Position numbers and translations under genes: made by a program. The notes under the pieces were generated by a model. That model did no database searches and had not been told where the DNA came from. It worked only from the letters and a program-made list of their open reading frames with translations. A stretch of DNA of 14,626 nucleotides from Fidelibacterota bacterium SCGC AAA003-L08 (GTDB lineage Bacteria; Fidelibacterota; Marinisomatia; SCGC-AAA003-L08; D37C17), in the NCBI GenBank assembly GCA_000405805.1, contig ASPJ01000027.1, positions 1 to 14,626 on the forward strand, in the 5' to 3' direction. Below are positions 1-8,165 of this stretch, piece by piece; the stretch's first letter is position 1; every line of letters begins with the position of its first letter.

Positions 1-2966
1 CAGCGGTTGAATATTCTGAAATTTTTCCGGATCGATTTTACTTAGAATTACAAAATCATGATATCCCAGAAGAAAAACAAGCACATAAAATATTAAAAAA
101 GCTATCTGAAGAATTAGGTTTACCACTTGTATGTACTAATGATTGTCATTATGCATATGAAGATCACTGGCAGGCACATGATATATTATTTTGTTTAGGA
201 ACGGGTAAAAATCGTAATGATTCTAATCGTTTACGATATGAACCAAGAAAATTTTATATTAAATCAGCAGATGAAATGTGGGATTTATTTAAAGATTATC
301 CCAATGCATTAGAGAATACAGTTAAAATTGCTGAGCAATGTAATGTTGAAATTCCAATGGGTAATTATCATTTACCTCGCTTTCCTATACCTGATAAACT
401 AGGAGCAGTATCACCCGATGATTATTTAAAAATGTTATGTCAAGAAGGTCTAAAATTAAGATATAACCATATTACTCCAGAAATTCAACATCGTTTAAAT
501 TATGAATTAAGTGTGATTGAGAAAATGGGTTTTGCTGGATATTTTCTCATTACTATGGATTTTGTCAAATATGCAAAAACTAACAAGATTCCTGTTGGGC
601 CGGGCAGAGGGTCAGCAGCAGGCTCAATTGTTGCTTATACAACTGGAATTACAGCTATAGACCCAATTAAATATAATTTACTTTTTGAACGTTTCTTAAA
701 TCCAGATAGAATTTCATTGCCAGATATTGATATTGATTTTTGTGTTGAAGGTCGGCAAAAAGTCATTGATTATATTAAAGAACGTTATGGAACTAAGTCA
801 GTCGCACAAATTATTACATTTGGAACTATGAAAGCCAAATCAGTTGTGCGAGATGTCGGTCGTGTATTAGGAATGTCATATGGGGATGTGGATCGTATTG
901 CAAAGCTAATCCCAAATGAACCAGCAATGACTTTAGATAAAGCAGGTAAAATGAATAAGGAATTTTTGTCTGTATCATCTATCGATGATACTCATAAAGA
1001 TTTAATAGAATATTCTAAAATTCTTGAAGGAATGCATAGACATGCATCGACACATGCTGCAGGAGTAGTCATAGCACCTGGTCCATTAACTGATTATGTC
1101 CCATTGTATCAACAAGCAGGGACCAATGATGTTGCAACACAGGTCGATATGAATGACTTAGAATCATTAGGCTTATTAAAAATGGATTTTTTAGGCTTAC
1201 GAAATTTAACTGTTATTAATAAAACTGTTAAATCGATTCATTTGAATCATGGACAAACAGTTGACATTAATAAAATTGATTTATATGATGGAAAAGTATT
1301 TCATTTATTCGCATCTGGTACAACTATTGGAGTTTTTCAATTTGAATCGAATGGAATGCGTGAATACTTAAAAAAATTACAGCCAACTTGTATAGAAGAT
1401 TTAATTGCCATGAATGCACTATATAGACCTGGACCTATGCAGAATATTCCGGAATTTATTTCAAGAAAACATGGACATTCTAAAATCACTTTTTTACATG
1501 ATAAACTTGAACCTATTCTAAAAGAAACTCATGGAATTATTGTTTATCAAGAGCAAGTTATGGAAATTTGTCAAACTATTGGAGGTTTTAGTCTTGCTCA
1601 AGGTGATATTATTAGAAAAGCGATGGGTAAAAAGAAGGCAGATTTAATTACAGCATTTAAAGTTGATTTTGTAGATGGAGCAATTAAAGCAGGCATTAGT
1701 AAAAAAATTGCTATAGAAATTTTTGAATTACTCGAAAAATTCTCACAATATGGATTCAATAAAAGCCATTCTACAGCATATGCAATTATAGCATATCAAA
1801 CAGCATGGTTAAAAACTTATTATCCAGCAGAATTCCTCGCTGCCAATATGAATACAGAGATGAATGATATAAATCGGATTGTAACATTAATTAATGAAGC
1901 CCGGGATTGTGGTGTGGAGGTTAGTGCTCCTAATATTAATATCTCATTTTCTGAGTTCAGGGCATTATCAAATAATTCAATTGGGTTTGGATTATCTGCA
2001 ATAAAAAATGTAGGTGCTAAAGCTGCTGAATCCATTGTTGAATATCGAGAAAATGATAATTCATATAATACTATATTTGATTTATGTCAGATTGATGCTG
2101 GAGCTGTAAATAGGAAGGCATTAGAAAGCTTAATCCAGGCTGGAGCATGTGATCATTTGCAAGGTTCGCGATCTCAACAATTTGAAATTATAGATTCTGC
2201 AATTAAATTTGGACAAAGGATGATACAAGATAAGCAATCATCACAGCAAAGTTTATTTTCAAATTCAGACTCATCTTCAAATTCCATTATATTAGAGCCT
2301 GAATTATCAGCTATTGAGGAGTGGTCAAAACGTGATGCTCTAAAAAGGGAAAAAGAAATGTTAGGGTTTTATTTATCAGGAAACCCATTAGATGACTATA
2401 CTAATGATATTAATGAATTAAATAATATTAATCTTTTAAACTTACCAAATAAATTACCTGAGAAAATTAAAGTTGGTGGTATTATTACTAGTATTAATAA
2501 GCGTTTTGATAAAAAAAATCGGCAATGGGCTATCATTGAAGTAGATGGGATTATTGGGAATGCAGAAATTTTTATCTTTAGTGATACATTCCAAAAATAT
2601 GAAGATTTGTTATTTGAAGATAACCTAATATTTATTATTGGGAGTCCATCTAAAAGAGAAGAAGAAATTTCTTATCCATTAAAATTTATTGCAAATCAAA
2701 TTGTTTCCTTAGATCAAGCCAAAGATGTTCTCATTAAAAATTTAAATATTTTATTAAAATTTATTGATAATAATGAAAATACATTACTTGAAATACAGAA
2801 AATTATATCTAAAAATCCAGGCAAATCTAATTTAATTCTTCATTTAGAATCTAATATTGGGACTATTAAAAAAATTAAAATCAATAGTAAAACCATAGAA
2901 AATTCAAACACATTTTTATCATCATTGCGTAATAAATTTGGTCATTCAAATGTTTGGATTGATTAA
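1..2966 (+). CDS. dnaE: DNA polymerase III alpha subunit, 5' end outside window
   Basis: Catalytic subunit of the replicative DNA polymerase (family C). The frame is open from base 3, so the ATG at 276 is internal; 987 residues are visible and about 150-180 N-terminal residues (most of the PHP domain) are missing. Visible residue numbers: the end of the PHP domain with N-D-C-H-Y (D47, H49); the polymerase active site with GPGRGSAAGS near 199, PDIDIDF at 240-246 holding two catalytic aspartates, and the third aspartate in KMDFLGLRNL (D395); YRPGPM and IVYQEQVM further on; a helix-hairpin-helix region around FGLSAIKNVGAKAA; QQSLF at 748-752, a good internal beta-clamp binding motif; and an OB fold from about 820. 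The stop is three bases before dtd, so the two are probably co-transcribed. Identification is certain; PHP exonuclease activity is only inferred. Confidence 0.97.
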   Translation, partial: AVEYSEIFPDRFYLELQNHDIPEEKQAHKILKKLSEELGLPLVCTNDCHYAYEDHWQAHDILFCLGTGKNRNDSNRLRYEPRKFYIKSADEMWDLFKDYPNALENTVKIAEQCNVEIPMGNYHLPRFPIPDKLGAVSPDDYLKMLCQEGLKLRYNHITPEIQHRLNYELSVIEKMGFAGYFLITMDFVKYAKTNKIPVGPGRGSAAGSIVAYTTGITAIDPIKYNLLFERFLNPDRISLPDIDIDFCVEGRQKVIDYIKERYGTKSVAQIITFGTMKAKSVVRDVGRVLGMSYGDVDRIAKLIPNEPAMTLDKAGKMNKEFLSVSSIDDTHKDLIEYSKILEGMHRHASTHAAGVVIAPGPLTDYVPLYQQAGTNDVATQVDMNDLESLGLLKMDFLGLRNLTVINKTVKSIHLNHGQTVDINKIDLYDGKVFHLFASGTTIGVFQFESNGMREYLKKLQPTCIEDLIAMNALYRPGPMQNIPEFISRKHGHSKITFLHDKLEPILKETHGIIVYQEQVMEICQTIGGFSLAQGDIIRKAMGKKKADLITAFKVDFVDGAIKAGISKKIAIEIFELLEKFSQYGFNKSHSTAYAIIAYQTAWLKTYYPAEFLAANMNTEMNDINRIVTLINEARDCGVEVSAPNINISFSEFRALSNNSIGFGLSAIKNVGAKAAESIVEYRENDNSYNTIFDLCQIDAGAVNRKALESLIQAGACDHLQGSRSQQFEIIDSAIKFGQRMIQDKQSSQQSLFSNSDSSSNSIILEPELSAIEEWSKRDALKREKEMLGFYLSGNPLDDYTNDINELNNINLLNLPNKLPEKIKVGGIITSINKRFDKKNRQWAIIEVDGIIGNAEIFIFSDTFQKYEDLLFEDNLIFIIGSPSKREEEISYPLKFIANQIVSLDQAKDVLIKNLNILLKFIDNNENTLLEIQKIISKNPGKSNLILHLESNIGTIKKIKINSKTIENSNTFLSSLRNKFGHSNVWID

Positions 2967-2969
2967 AAA

Positions 2970-3413
2970 ATGATTGCTCTTTTACAAAGAGTAAACTCAG
3001 CATCAGTATATATTAATCAACAAAATTATAATGATATTAATCAGGGACTATTAATTTTTTTAGGTATTGGGCATAATGATTCTATCCAAGATATTAATTA
3101 CCTTATTGATAAAATTCTTAATTTTAGAATTTTTAATGATAATAAAGATAAAATGAATTTATCTATAGCAGATATACAGGGAGAGATTTTATTGATTAGT
3201 CAGTTTACTTTATTGGCAGATACAAAAAAAGGTCGACGCCCTAGTTTTATTAAATCTGCAAATCCAGAGTTAGCTGAAAATTTATATAATTTATTTATTA
3301 AAGAATTAAATAAAACTAATCTAATAATTAAAACAGGTCAATTCGGAGCGATGATGAATATTAAATTAACTAATAGTGGACCTGCTACATTTATATTAAA
3401 TAGTGATTTTTAA
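2970..3413 (+). CDS. dtd: D-aminoacyl-tRNA deacylase
   Basis: Homodimeric cytosolic editing enzyme that hydrolyses D-amino acids (and mischarged glycine) from tRNA. The 147 residues match the usual family length. Both signature motifs are present: SQFTL at 77-81 and NSGPAT at 135-140, which holds the Gly-cisPro pair (G137-P138) that inserts into the partner subunit's active site; the usual NxGPVT/NxGPFT is NSGPAT here. FGAMM at 125-129 is also typical. The start is three bases after the dnaE stop and has no Shine-Dalgarno sequence, which suggests translational coupling to dnaE. The TAA stop overlaps the stop of the convergent prmC gene. Family assignment is secure. Confidence 0.95.
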   Translation: MIALLQRVNSASVYINQQNYNDINQGLLIFLGIGHNDSIQDINYLIDKILNFRIFNDNKDKMNLSIADIQGEILLISQFTLLADTKKGRRPSFIKSANPELAENLYNLFIKELNKTNLIIKTGQFGAMMNIKLTNSGPATFILNSDF

Positions 3414-4249
3414 TATATTTTGATAACCCGAGGGATATCATTTAGGTCTTTAAATATTTCTATAGTATAATTACAAAATATTTTTTTTAGTTCATTTATT
3501 TTATTATTAATTCCAATTTCTAGTAACATCACTCCATTTTTCTTTAATAATTTTTTTCCTAAAACTGAAAATTTATTATAAAAGTTATAACCATCATTCC
3601 CATCTGTTAAAGCCTTGATGGGTTCATGTTTTTTCACTATATCATCCAATTTATCTATTTCATTTTTAGGAATATAGGGAGGGTTTGAAATAATAATATC
3701 AAATTGCTGATTTATGGTGCTATTTAAAAAATCATCTATAATAAAATTAATATTTTTTTCTGGACATAGTTTTTGCTTATTATACTCTGCAACTTTGATT
3801 GTTTGTTTTGAAATATCAGTTGCAACTATATTCTTAGCTAGATTTTCAGCAGCTATAGTAATTGCTAAATTTCCACTACCCGTTCCAACATCTAATATAT
3901 TATCCACACATCCATATTTTTTGGCAATATCAATAATTAATTCAGAATCAAATCTAGGGATTAACACATTTTCATTTACAAAGAATCCTCTACCATAAAA
4001 ATAACTATTTTTTAAAATATATTGAATTGGCTCTCCAGCAATTCTACGCTTAATATAACTTTCAATAATTAGACAATCTTTTTGAGATATTTTTTGATTT
4101 TTAGTATATAAATCAATTTTATCACATTGTAATAAACTACATAATATTAATTCTATTTCACATTGTGCATTATCAATATTATAATCCATTAAGTATTTTG
4201 TATTAATTTTTATGCAATCCAATACAGAGTATGTTTGATCAAAGTTCAT
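3410..4249 (-). CDS. prmC: Release factor glutamine methyltransferase PrmC (HemK family)
   Basis: SAM-dependent enzyme that N5-methylates the glutamine of the GGQ motif in class I release factors. The 279 residues comprise an N-terminal helical substrate-binding domain (about 1-75), a beta-hairpin linker with GEPIQYIL (72-79) and VLIPRFDSEL (95-104), and a Rossmann-type methyltransferase domain with the SAM-binding loop DVGTGSGNLAI (120-130) and the catalytic NPPY motif (189-192). The linker usually reads PRxxTE; here it is PRFDSE, a mild variation. It lies 13 bases downstream of prfA, its substrate gene, and ends the long minus-strand run. There is no clear Shine-Dalgarno sequence. Its 3' end overlaps the dtd stop codon by four bases. 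Confidence 0.95.
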   Translation of the reverse strand: MNFDQTYSVLDCIKINTKYLMDYNIDNAQCEIELILCSLLQCDKIDLYTKNQKISQKDCLIIESYIKRRIAGEPIQYILKNSYFYGRGFFVNENVLIPRFDSELIIDIAKKYGCVDNILDVGTGSGNLAITIAAENLAKNIVATDISKQTIKVAEYNKQKLCPEKNINFIIDDFLNSTINQQFDIIISNPPYIPKNEIDKLDDIVKKHEPIKALTDGNDGYNFYNKFSVLGKKLLKKNGVMLLEIGINNKINELKKIFCNYTIEIFKDLNDIPRVIKIY

Positions 4250-4262
4250 GTGGTGAATTGAT

Positions 4263-5333
4263 TTATATTTCTTGTAGTTGCGATTTTTGTTCTTCGAGCT
4301 TTAATGCATCTAGCATTTCATTCAAGTTTCCATTAAGAAACTCAGATAGCTTATATAATGTAAGATTAATACGATGATCTGTAATTCTCCCTTGAGGGAA
4401 ATTATATGTTCTAATTTTTGCACTTCTATCACCAGTTGATACCATAGTCCTTCTAGTATCAGATCGCTTCTTTATGTCCGTTTTGCTAATTTCCATATCG
4501 AATAATCGAGATCGAAGAACTTTCATGGCTTTATCTCTATTTTTATGTTGTGAAGATTCATCTTGGCATGTTACAACTGTTTTTGATGGAAGATGCGTAA
4601 TTCTAATAGCAGATTCAGTTTTATTGACGTGTTGACCCCCAGCTCCAGAGGCTCTATATGTATCAATTTTTAAATCTGAATCATTGATTTCAATATCTAC
4701 ATCTTTAGCCTCAGGCAATACTGCTACAGTGGCCGCACTTGTATGTACACGTCCACTAGATTCAGTATCAGGAACTCTTTGAACTCTATGTACTCCGCTT
4801 TCAAATTTTAAATTGCCATATGCACCGTCACCTGTAATTGAAATAATTACTTCTTTAACTCCATTACCACCCCCTTCATTTTCATGGAAAGATAATATTT
4901 CCGTATTTAAATTTTGTTTTTCTGAATACATCATATACATTCTGTATAAATCAGCAGCAAACAAGGCAGCTTCATCTCCTCCAGTTCCGCTTCTAATTTC
5001 AAGGATGGTGTTTTTATCATCATTCGGGTCTTTTGGTATTAATAATATTTTTAATTCTTCCTCTAAATTTTCAATATCTGTTTTAATAATTGGGAGATCA
5101 TCTTTGATTAATTCTTTTAATTCTTCATCTGATCCATTTATCACCTCATTATATTCATTTAATTGATTAATAAGAGTAATATACTTTTTCCCCTTTTGAA
5201 CAACAGACTCTAATGATTTATGCTCTTTAGCAATTTTTGTATAATTTTTTATATCTAACATGATATCAGGGCTCATCATTTCATCAGATAATTTTTTATA
5301 TTTATCAATTAAATTTTGAATTTTATCAATCAT
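4263..5333 (-). CDS. prfA: Peptide chain release factor 1
   Basis: Class I release factor that reads UAA and UAG in the ribosomal A site and triggers peptide release. The 356 residues have the usual RF1 layout: an N-terminal helical domain (about 1-100), a core starting at [13 protein letters not shown] (114-126), the stop-codon recognition tripeptide at 188-190, the catalytic GGQ at 232-234 within [11 protein letters not shown], and a basic C-terminal segment ([15 protein letters not shown]). The tripeptide is P-D-T rather than the more familiar PAT or PVT; the surroundings ([25 protein letters not shown]) are plainly RF1, not RF2 (SPF). The start ATG shares one base with the DUF1385 stop (TAATG), typical of translational coupling, and a GAGG lies 10 bases upstream. 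Q234 is the expected target of PrmC, encoded next. Confidence 0.97.
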   Translation of the reverse strand: MIDKIQNLIDKYKKLSDEMMSPDIMLDIKNYTKIAKEHKSLESVVQKGKKYITLINQLNEYNEVINGSDEELKELIKDDLPIIKTDIENLEEELKILLIPKDPNDDKNTILEIRSGTGGDEAALFAADLYRMYMMYSEKQNLNTEILSFHENEGGGNGVKEVIISITGDGAYGNLKFESGVHRVQRVPDTESSGRVHTSAATVAVLPEAKDVDIEINDSDLKIDTYRASGAGGQHVNKTESAIRITHLPSKTVVTCQDESSQHKNRDKAMKVLRSRLFDMEISKTDIKKRSDTRRTMVSTGDRSAKIRTYNFPQGRITDHRINLTLYKLSEFLNGNLNEMLDALKLEEQKSQLQEI

Positions 5334-6325
5334 TATTCAATGGCCTCAGCAATATGTTCTTTACCTTCATATTCTTTAATTGAATCGCCAAAGGCTGCTT
5401 TCAATGCAGCAATGGCCACCTCTAGCTGATTATCACTAGGTTGTTTAGTTGTAATGTTTTGTAACCATAAGCCAGGTCTTGCTAATATTTGGAAGATAAT
5501 ATTCGATTTATATTTAGCGGTTAGCTTTAGCACCTCATATCCAAATCCAGCCACTAAAGGCATAAATAATACATGGATAATAACTCGTGTTATTAATGGA
5601 TTGATGAATAAATTCATTGTATGAAAATATGCTAAAAAGAGACTGTCAATAACAGTAAATGTAATAATCCCAATAATCATGATAATAAATACGAAGCTTG
5701 TACCGCATCTTGGATGCTGAGTAGGAAACGATTGGGCAGTTTTAATTTTTAATTGTTTCCCCGATTCAAAATTATATACTGTTTTATGTTCTGCTCCATG
5801 ATATTGAAATAGTGTATTCACATCCTCCATTTTTGATATTACTATTAAGTATATTAAAAAGAATGTTATTCTTAACGTCCCTGCAATAATATTAAAATTT
5901 AAAGGGTTGAGATTCTCATTAATTATTAAGCGGGTTATCCCAAGTGGCCCAATAAAAAATAGTGTAATAACAAATAATATTGAAAATATCGTCAAAAGTA
6001 TTTCTACTATTGGATTAGTTTTATTATTAGCATCATTTTCTTCTGCAATATCTGCAGACCATTGTAATGTTTTGAAACCAATTTTAAGAGATTCAAATAA
6101 TCCTATTACTCCTCTTAATATTATTATATTTTTTAGATTATATTTTTCTAATTTTGATTCAAAATCATGTTTGTCAATTAATATATTATTATTTTTATCT
6201 CTTACCGCTGTTGCATATGCACCAGGGACACGCATTAATACACCTTCAATCACAGCTTGTCCACCAACTAATATTGAAGATTGATTAATAAAGAGGGTTA
6301 AATATTTTAATATTTTTTTATTCAT
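5333..6325 (-). CDS. DUF1385 family membrane protein (YqhQ-like)
   Basis: Conserved protein of unknown function, 330 residues, related to Bacillus subtilis YqhQ. Features seen: [12 protein letters not shown] near the N-terminus (21-32); hydrophobic segments at about 107-130, 143-163, 208-232 and 245-265; the family hallmark [13 protein letters not shown] (175-187) and HPRCGTSF (204-211) between the second and third; and the characteristic C-terminal [19 protein letters not shown] (292-310). The invariant-looking H176, E179, H180, H204 and C207 could form a metal or catalytic site; this is inference. In many bacteria the gene lies by rho, rpmE, prfA and prmC, as here, which suggests a link to translation termination or ribosomes. 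It is fused to prfA by a TAATG overlap. The ATG at 6325 has no Shine-Dalgarno sequence and sits five bases after a terminator; no alternative ATG, GTG or TTG precedes GGQAVIEG. Confidence 0.92.
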   Translation of the reverse strand: MNKKILKYLTLFINQSSILVGGQAVIEGVLMRVPGAYATAVRDKNNNILIDKHDFESKLEKYNLKNIIILRGVIGLFESLKIGFKTLQWSADIAEENDANNKTNPIVEILLTIFSILFVITLFFIGPLGITRLIINENLNPLNFNIIAGTLRITFFLIYLIVISKMEDVNTLFQYHGAEHKTVYNFESGKQLKIKTAQSFPTQHPRCGTSFVFIIMIIGIITFTVIDSLFLAYFHTMNLFINPLITRVIIHVLFMPLVAGFGYEVLKLTAKYKSNIIFQILARPGLWLQNITTKQPSDNQLEVAIAALKAAFGDSIKEYEGKEHIAEAIE

Positions 6326-6330
6326 AGTAT

Positions 6331-6364
6331 AAAAAAACGGACCTATTATATTAGGTCCGTTTTT
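6331..6364 (-). terminator. Intrinsic terminator after rpmE2
   Basis: On the minus strand the sequence forms a 13-bp perfect stem whose GC-containing part reads ACGGACCTA and TAGGTCCGT, extended by four A-T pairs, around a six-base loop (ATATAA). Seven T residues (6337-6331) follow the core stem. It lies 22 bases after the rpmE2 stop codon. Because the stem is flanked by A on one side and T on the other, it could also act weakly on the plus strand, although no plus-strand gene ends here. The DUF1385 ATG begins only five bases further on, so the hairpin may work as a leaky terminator or attenuator inside the operon. Confidence 0.88.
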
Positions 6365-6385
6365 AAAGATATAAAATTAGTATTG

Positions 6386-6652
6386 TTATTTTTTATCAGT
6401 TTTTTTATTTATTTTATATTTTTTATTAAATTTTTCTATTCTTCCAGCAGTATCAACTAAATTTTGTTTTCCTGTAAAAAAGGGATGTGATTTATCTGAT
6501 ATTTCTAAATTATACAAGGGGTATTCTTTTCCATCTTCCCATTTAATAGTCTCTTTTGTTTCTATAGTAGATTTAGTTAAAAATGAGTAATCACATGAAG
6601 AGTCTCTATAAACTACAAATCTATAATTTTTTGGATGAATATCTTTTTTCAT
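6386..6652 (-). CDS. rpmE2: Ribosomal protein L31, type B (zinc-independent)
   Basis: Large-subunit ribosomal protein that bridges the 50S and 30S subunits. The 88 residues match type B L31: [19 protein letters not shown] at the N-terminus, [18 protein letters not shown] in the middle and [21 protein letters not shown] (last part of the conserved core), followed by a lysine-rich tail. The CxxC zinc pairs of type A L31 are missing; only one cysteine is present (C20). In bacteria with both forms, the type B copy is usually induced by zinc shortage through Zur, but I see no Zur site here and the gene sits in a ribosomal-protein pair, so it may be the main copy. An AAGG five bases upstream supports the start. 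A strong terminator follows. Confidence 0.95.
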   Translation of the reverse strand: MKKDIHPKNYRFVVYRDSSCDYSFLTKSTIETKETIKWEDGKEYPLYNLEISDKSHPFFTGKQNLVDTAGRIEKFNKKYKINKKTDKK

Positions 6653-6657
6653 AAGAA

Positions 6658-6661
6658 CCTT
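6658..6661 (-). promoter_or_regulatory. Ribosome binding site of rpmE2
   Basis: An AAGG on the minus strand with five bases between it and the rpmE2 ATG at 6652. It supports that start. Confidence 0.6.
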
Positions 6662-6673
6662 ATTAATTTATTT

Positions 6674-6913
6674 CTATAGTATATCTGATAAAGACAAGTT
6701 TTTTTTCTTTAAAACAGCTAACAAACCATCTTTATCAATTGATTTTAGAGCATTAGTAGATACTTTAATACGTACAGATTTTCCCAATTCTGGGATAAAA
6801 ATCTTTTTTTTCTGTAAATTAGGTAATTGACGACGTTTAGTTTTATTATTTGCTTTTGATACATTATTTGCAACTAAGGGCCGTTTACCTGTTATTTTAC
6901 AAACTTTTGACAT
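6674..6913 (-). CDS. rpmB: Ribosomal protein L28
   Basis: Structural protein of the 50S subunit. The 79 residues follow the family from end to end: MSKVCKITGKRPLVANNVSKANNKTKRR at the N-terminus, LPNLQKKKIFIPELGK in the centre, and VRIKVSTNALKSIDKDGLLAVL at the C-terminus. It has a single cysteine (C5) and so is the zinc-free (C-minus) form. The gene lies 21 bases upstream of rpmE2 and is probably co-transcribed with it. An AAGGA six bases before the ATG decides the start over a second, out-of-frame ATG five bases upstream. The 64-base gap from the aminotransferase stop may hold a promoter, but I see no convincing pair of boxes in it. Confidence 0.96.
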   Translation of the reverse strand: MSKVCKITGKRPLVANNVSKANNKTKRRQLPNLQKKKIFIPELGKSVRIKVSTNALKSIDKDGLLAVLKKKNLSLSDIL

Positions 6914-6919
6914 TTCATT

Positions 6920-6924
6920 TCCTT
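6920..6924 (-). promoter_or_regulatory. Ribosome binding site of rpmB
   Basis: AAGGA on the minus strand, six bases before the rpmB ATG at 6913. It picks the in-frame ATG over the out-of-frame ATG at 6918, which lies too close to the AAGGA to be used. Confidence 0.7.
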
Positions 6925-6977
6925 AAAAGTTCAGCACGTATATTAATAATAAATATCTTTAGAATAAAAGGATTTAA

Positions 6978-8159
6978 TTAAATCAGATTATTGATAAATA
7001 ATTTTATTTTATTTAATGCATCCTCTAATATTGTATCTGACGCTGCATATGATAATCTAATATTATTATCTGAACCAAAACTTTCTCCAGATACAGTAAT
7101 GATTGAGTATTCATTAACTAATCCCATAGACAAGTCATTAGGAGTATTAATTTTGGTATTATTAAATTGCTTATTTAATAATTGTGAAATATTAGGGAAT
7201 ACATAAAATGCTCCTCCTGGAAGATTACAGTTTACTCCGTCAATTTCATTCAATTTCTTTACAACAAAATCGCGTCTTTTTTGGAATGCAGATTTCATAA
7301 TTTGGACTTGATTCTGCGAACCTATTAATGCTTCAATCGCAGCATATTGTGCAATTGAATTTGGGCAGGAAGTACTTTGCCCCTGTAATCTAGACATACC
7401 TTTAACTAAATCTTCTCTACCTGCTATATACCCTATTCTCCATCCAGTCATTGCATATGTTTTTGAACAGCTTTGAAATGTTACAATTTTATCATAATTT
7501 GAGAATGTAGCACAACTTTTAAACGTAGTATCATATACTAATTGTTCATAGCACTCATCAGAGAATAACCATAAATTATGAGTTTGTGCCATCTCTATAA
7601 TTTTTTTCATGGCATTATCTCTCCAAACTCCCCCCGTTGGATTTGATGGAGAATTAATAATAATGCCTTTTGTATTATTAGTAATTTTCTTTTTCAAATC
7701 ATCAAAATCAGGTTCATATTGTTGGGTTGGATCAGTTTGTACTATTACGGGTGTTGCTCCAGTCACTGATATAAAATCTGGGAAGGATACCCAATATGGA
7801 GTAAATATTATTACTTCATCATTTTTTTCAAATAAAGTTTGACATGCATTATATAATGAATGTTTTCCACCACAGGAGACTATGATATTGTCTGGAGAAT
7901 AGTTTAAGTTATTATCTCTTTTTAATTTTTCACATACAGCTACGCGTAATTCCATCATTCCTAATCCTGGAGTATATTTTGTATATCCATTTTCCATGGC
8001 ATATATAGCAGCATCACATATATTTTTTGGAGTAGGAAAATCAGGTTCACCAACACTTAAATTAATAACATCTTTACCCTGAGAACGTAATTCTGCAGCT
8101 TTAGCTGTCATTTCCAAAGTTGCAGAAGGTTGGATCCTATGTATACGCTTAGCATACAT
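6978..8159 (-). CDS. aspC: Class I PLP-dependent aminotransferase, aspartate aminotransferase (subgroup Ib)
   Basis: Cytosolic fold-type I enzyme that transfers the amino group between aspartate and 2-oxoglutarate; some subgroup Ib members also use prephenate. The 393 residues resemble the Thermus thermophilus enzyme throughout: RIQPSATLEMTAKAAELRSQGKDV at the N-terminus (shown in part here), GEPDFPTP (37-44), GGKHSLYNA (97-105), SPSNPTGG with N173, D201 and Y204 in SDECYEQLVY contacting the cofactor, the Schiff-base lysine K233 in SCSKTYAMTGWRIGY, and the C-terminal substrate arginine in NNIRLSYAAS. It starts six bases after the rho stop without a clear Shine-Dalgarno sequence, so coupling to rho translation is likely. 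The family and fold are certain; aspartate as main substrate is probable and prephenate use cannot be judged. Confidence 0.9.
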   Translation of the reverse strand: MYAKRIHRIQPSATLEMTAKAAELRSQGKDVINLSVGEPDFPTPKNICDAAIYAMENGYTKYTPGLGMMELRVAVCEKLKRDNNLNYSPDNIIVSCGGKHSLYNACQTLFEKNDEVIIFTPYWVSFPDFISVTGATPVIVQTDPTQQYEPDFDDLKKKITNNTKGIIINSPSNPTGGVWRDNAMKKIIEMAQTHNLWLFSDECYEQLVYDTTFKSCATFSNYDKIVTFQSCSKTYAMTGWRIGYIAGREDLVKGMSRLQGQSTSCPNSIAQYAAIEALIGSQNQVQIMKSAFQKRRDFVVKKLNEIDGVNCNLPGGAFYVFPNISQLLNKQFNNTKINTPNDLSMGLVNEYSIITVSGESFGSDNNIRLSYAASDTILEDALNKIKLFINNLI

Positions 8160-8165
8160 GACTTA

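Noticed and set aside
276..278. ATG as the start of dnaE
   Set aside because: The frame is open back to base 3, and the upstream codons encode the rest of the PHP domain (for example TNDCHY), so the gene begins outside the window.
1820..2035. Open frame on the minus strand within dnaE (71 codons)
   Set aside because: Shadow frame with no start signal or known motif.
3714..3998. Open frame on the plus strand opposite prmC (94 codons)
   Set aside because: Shadow of the methyltransferase domain; no ribosome binding site or recognisable motif.
4813..5166. Open frame on the plus strand opposite prfA (117 codons)
   Set aside because: It is antisense to well-conserved RF1 codons, has no family resemblance and is low in complexity; a shadow of prfA in AT-rich sequence.
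5907..6284. Open frame on the plus strand opposite DUF1385 (125 codons)
   Set aside because: Antisense shadow of a conserved membrane-protein gene; its hydrophobic look mirrors the opposite strand.
6326..6331. TATACT just before the DUF1385 ATG as a -10 box
   Set aside because: Transcription would begin inside the coding sequence, and there is no -35 match at a proper distance.
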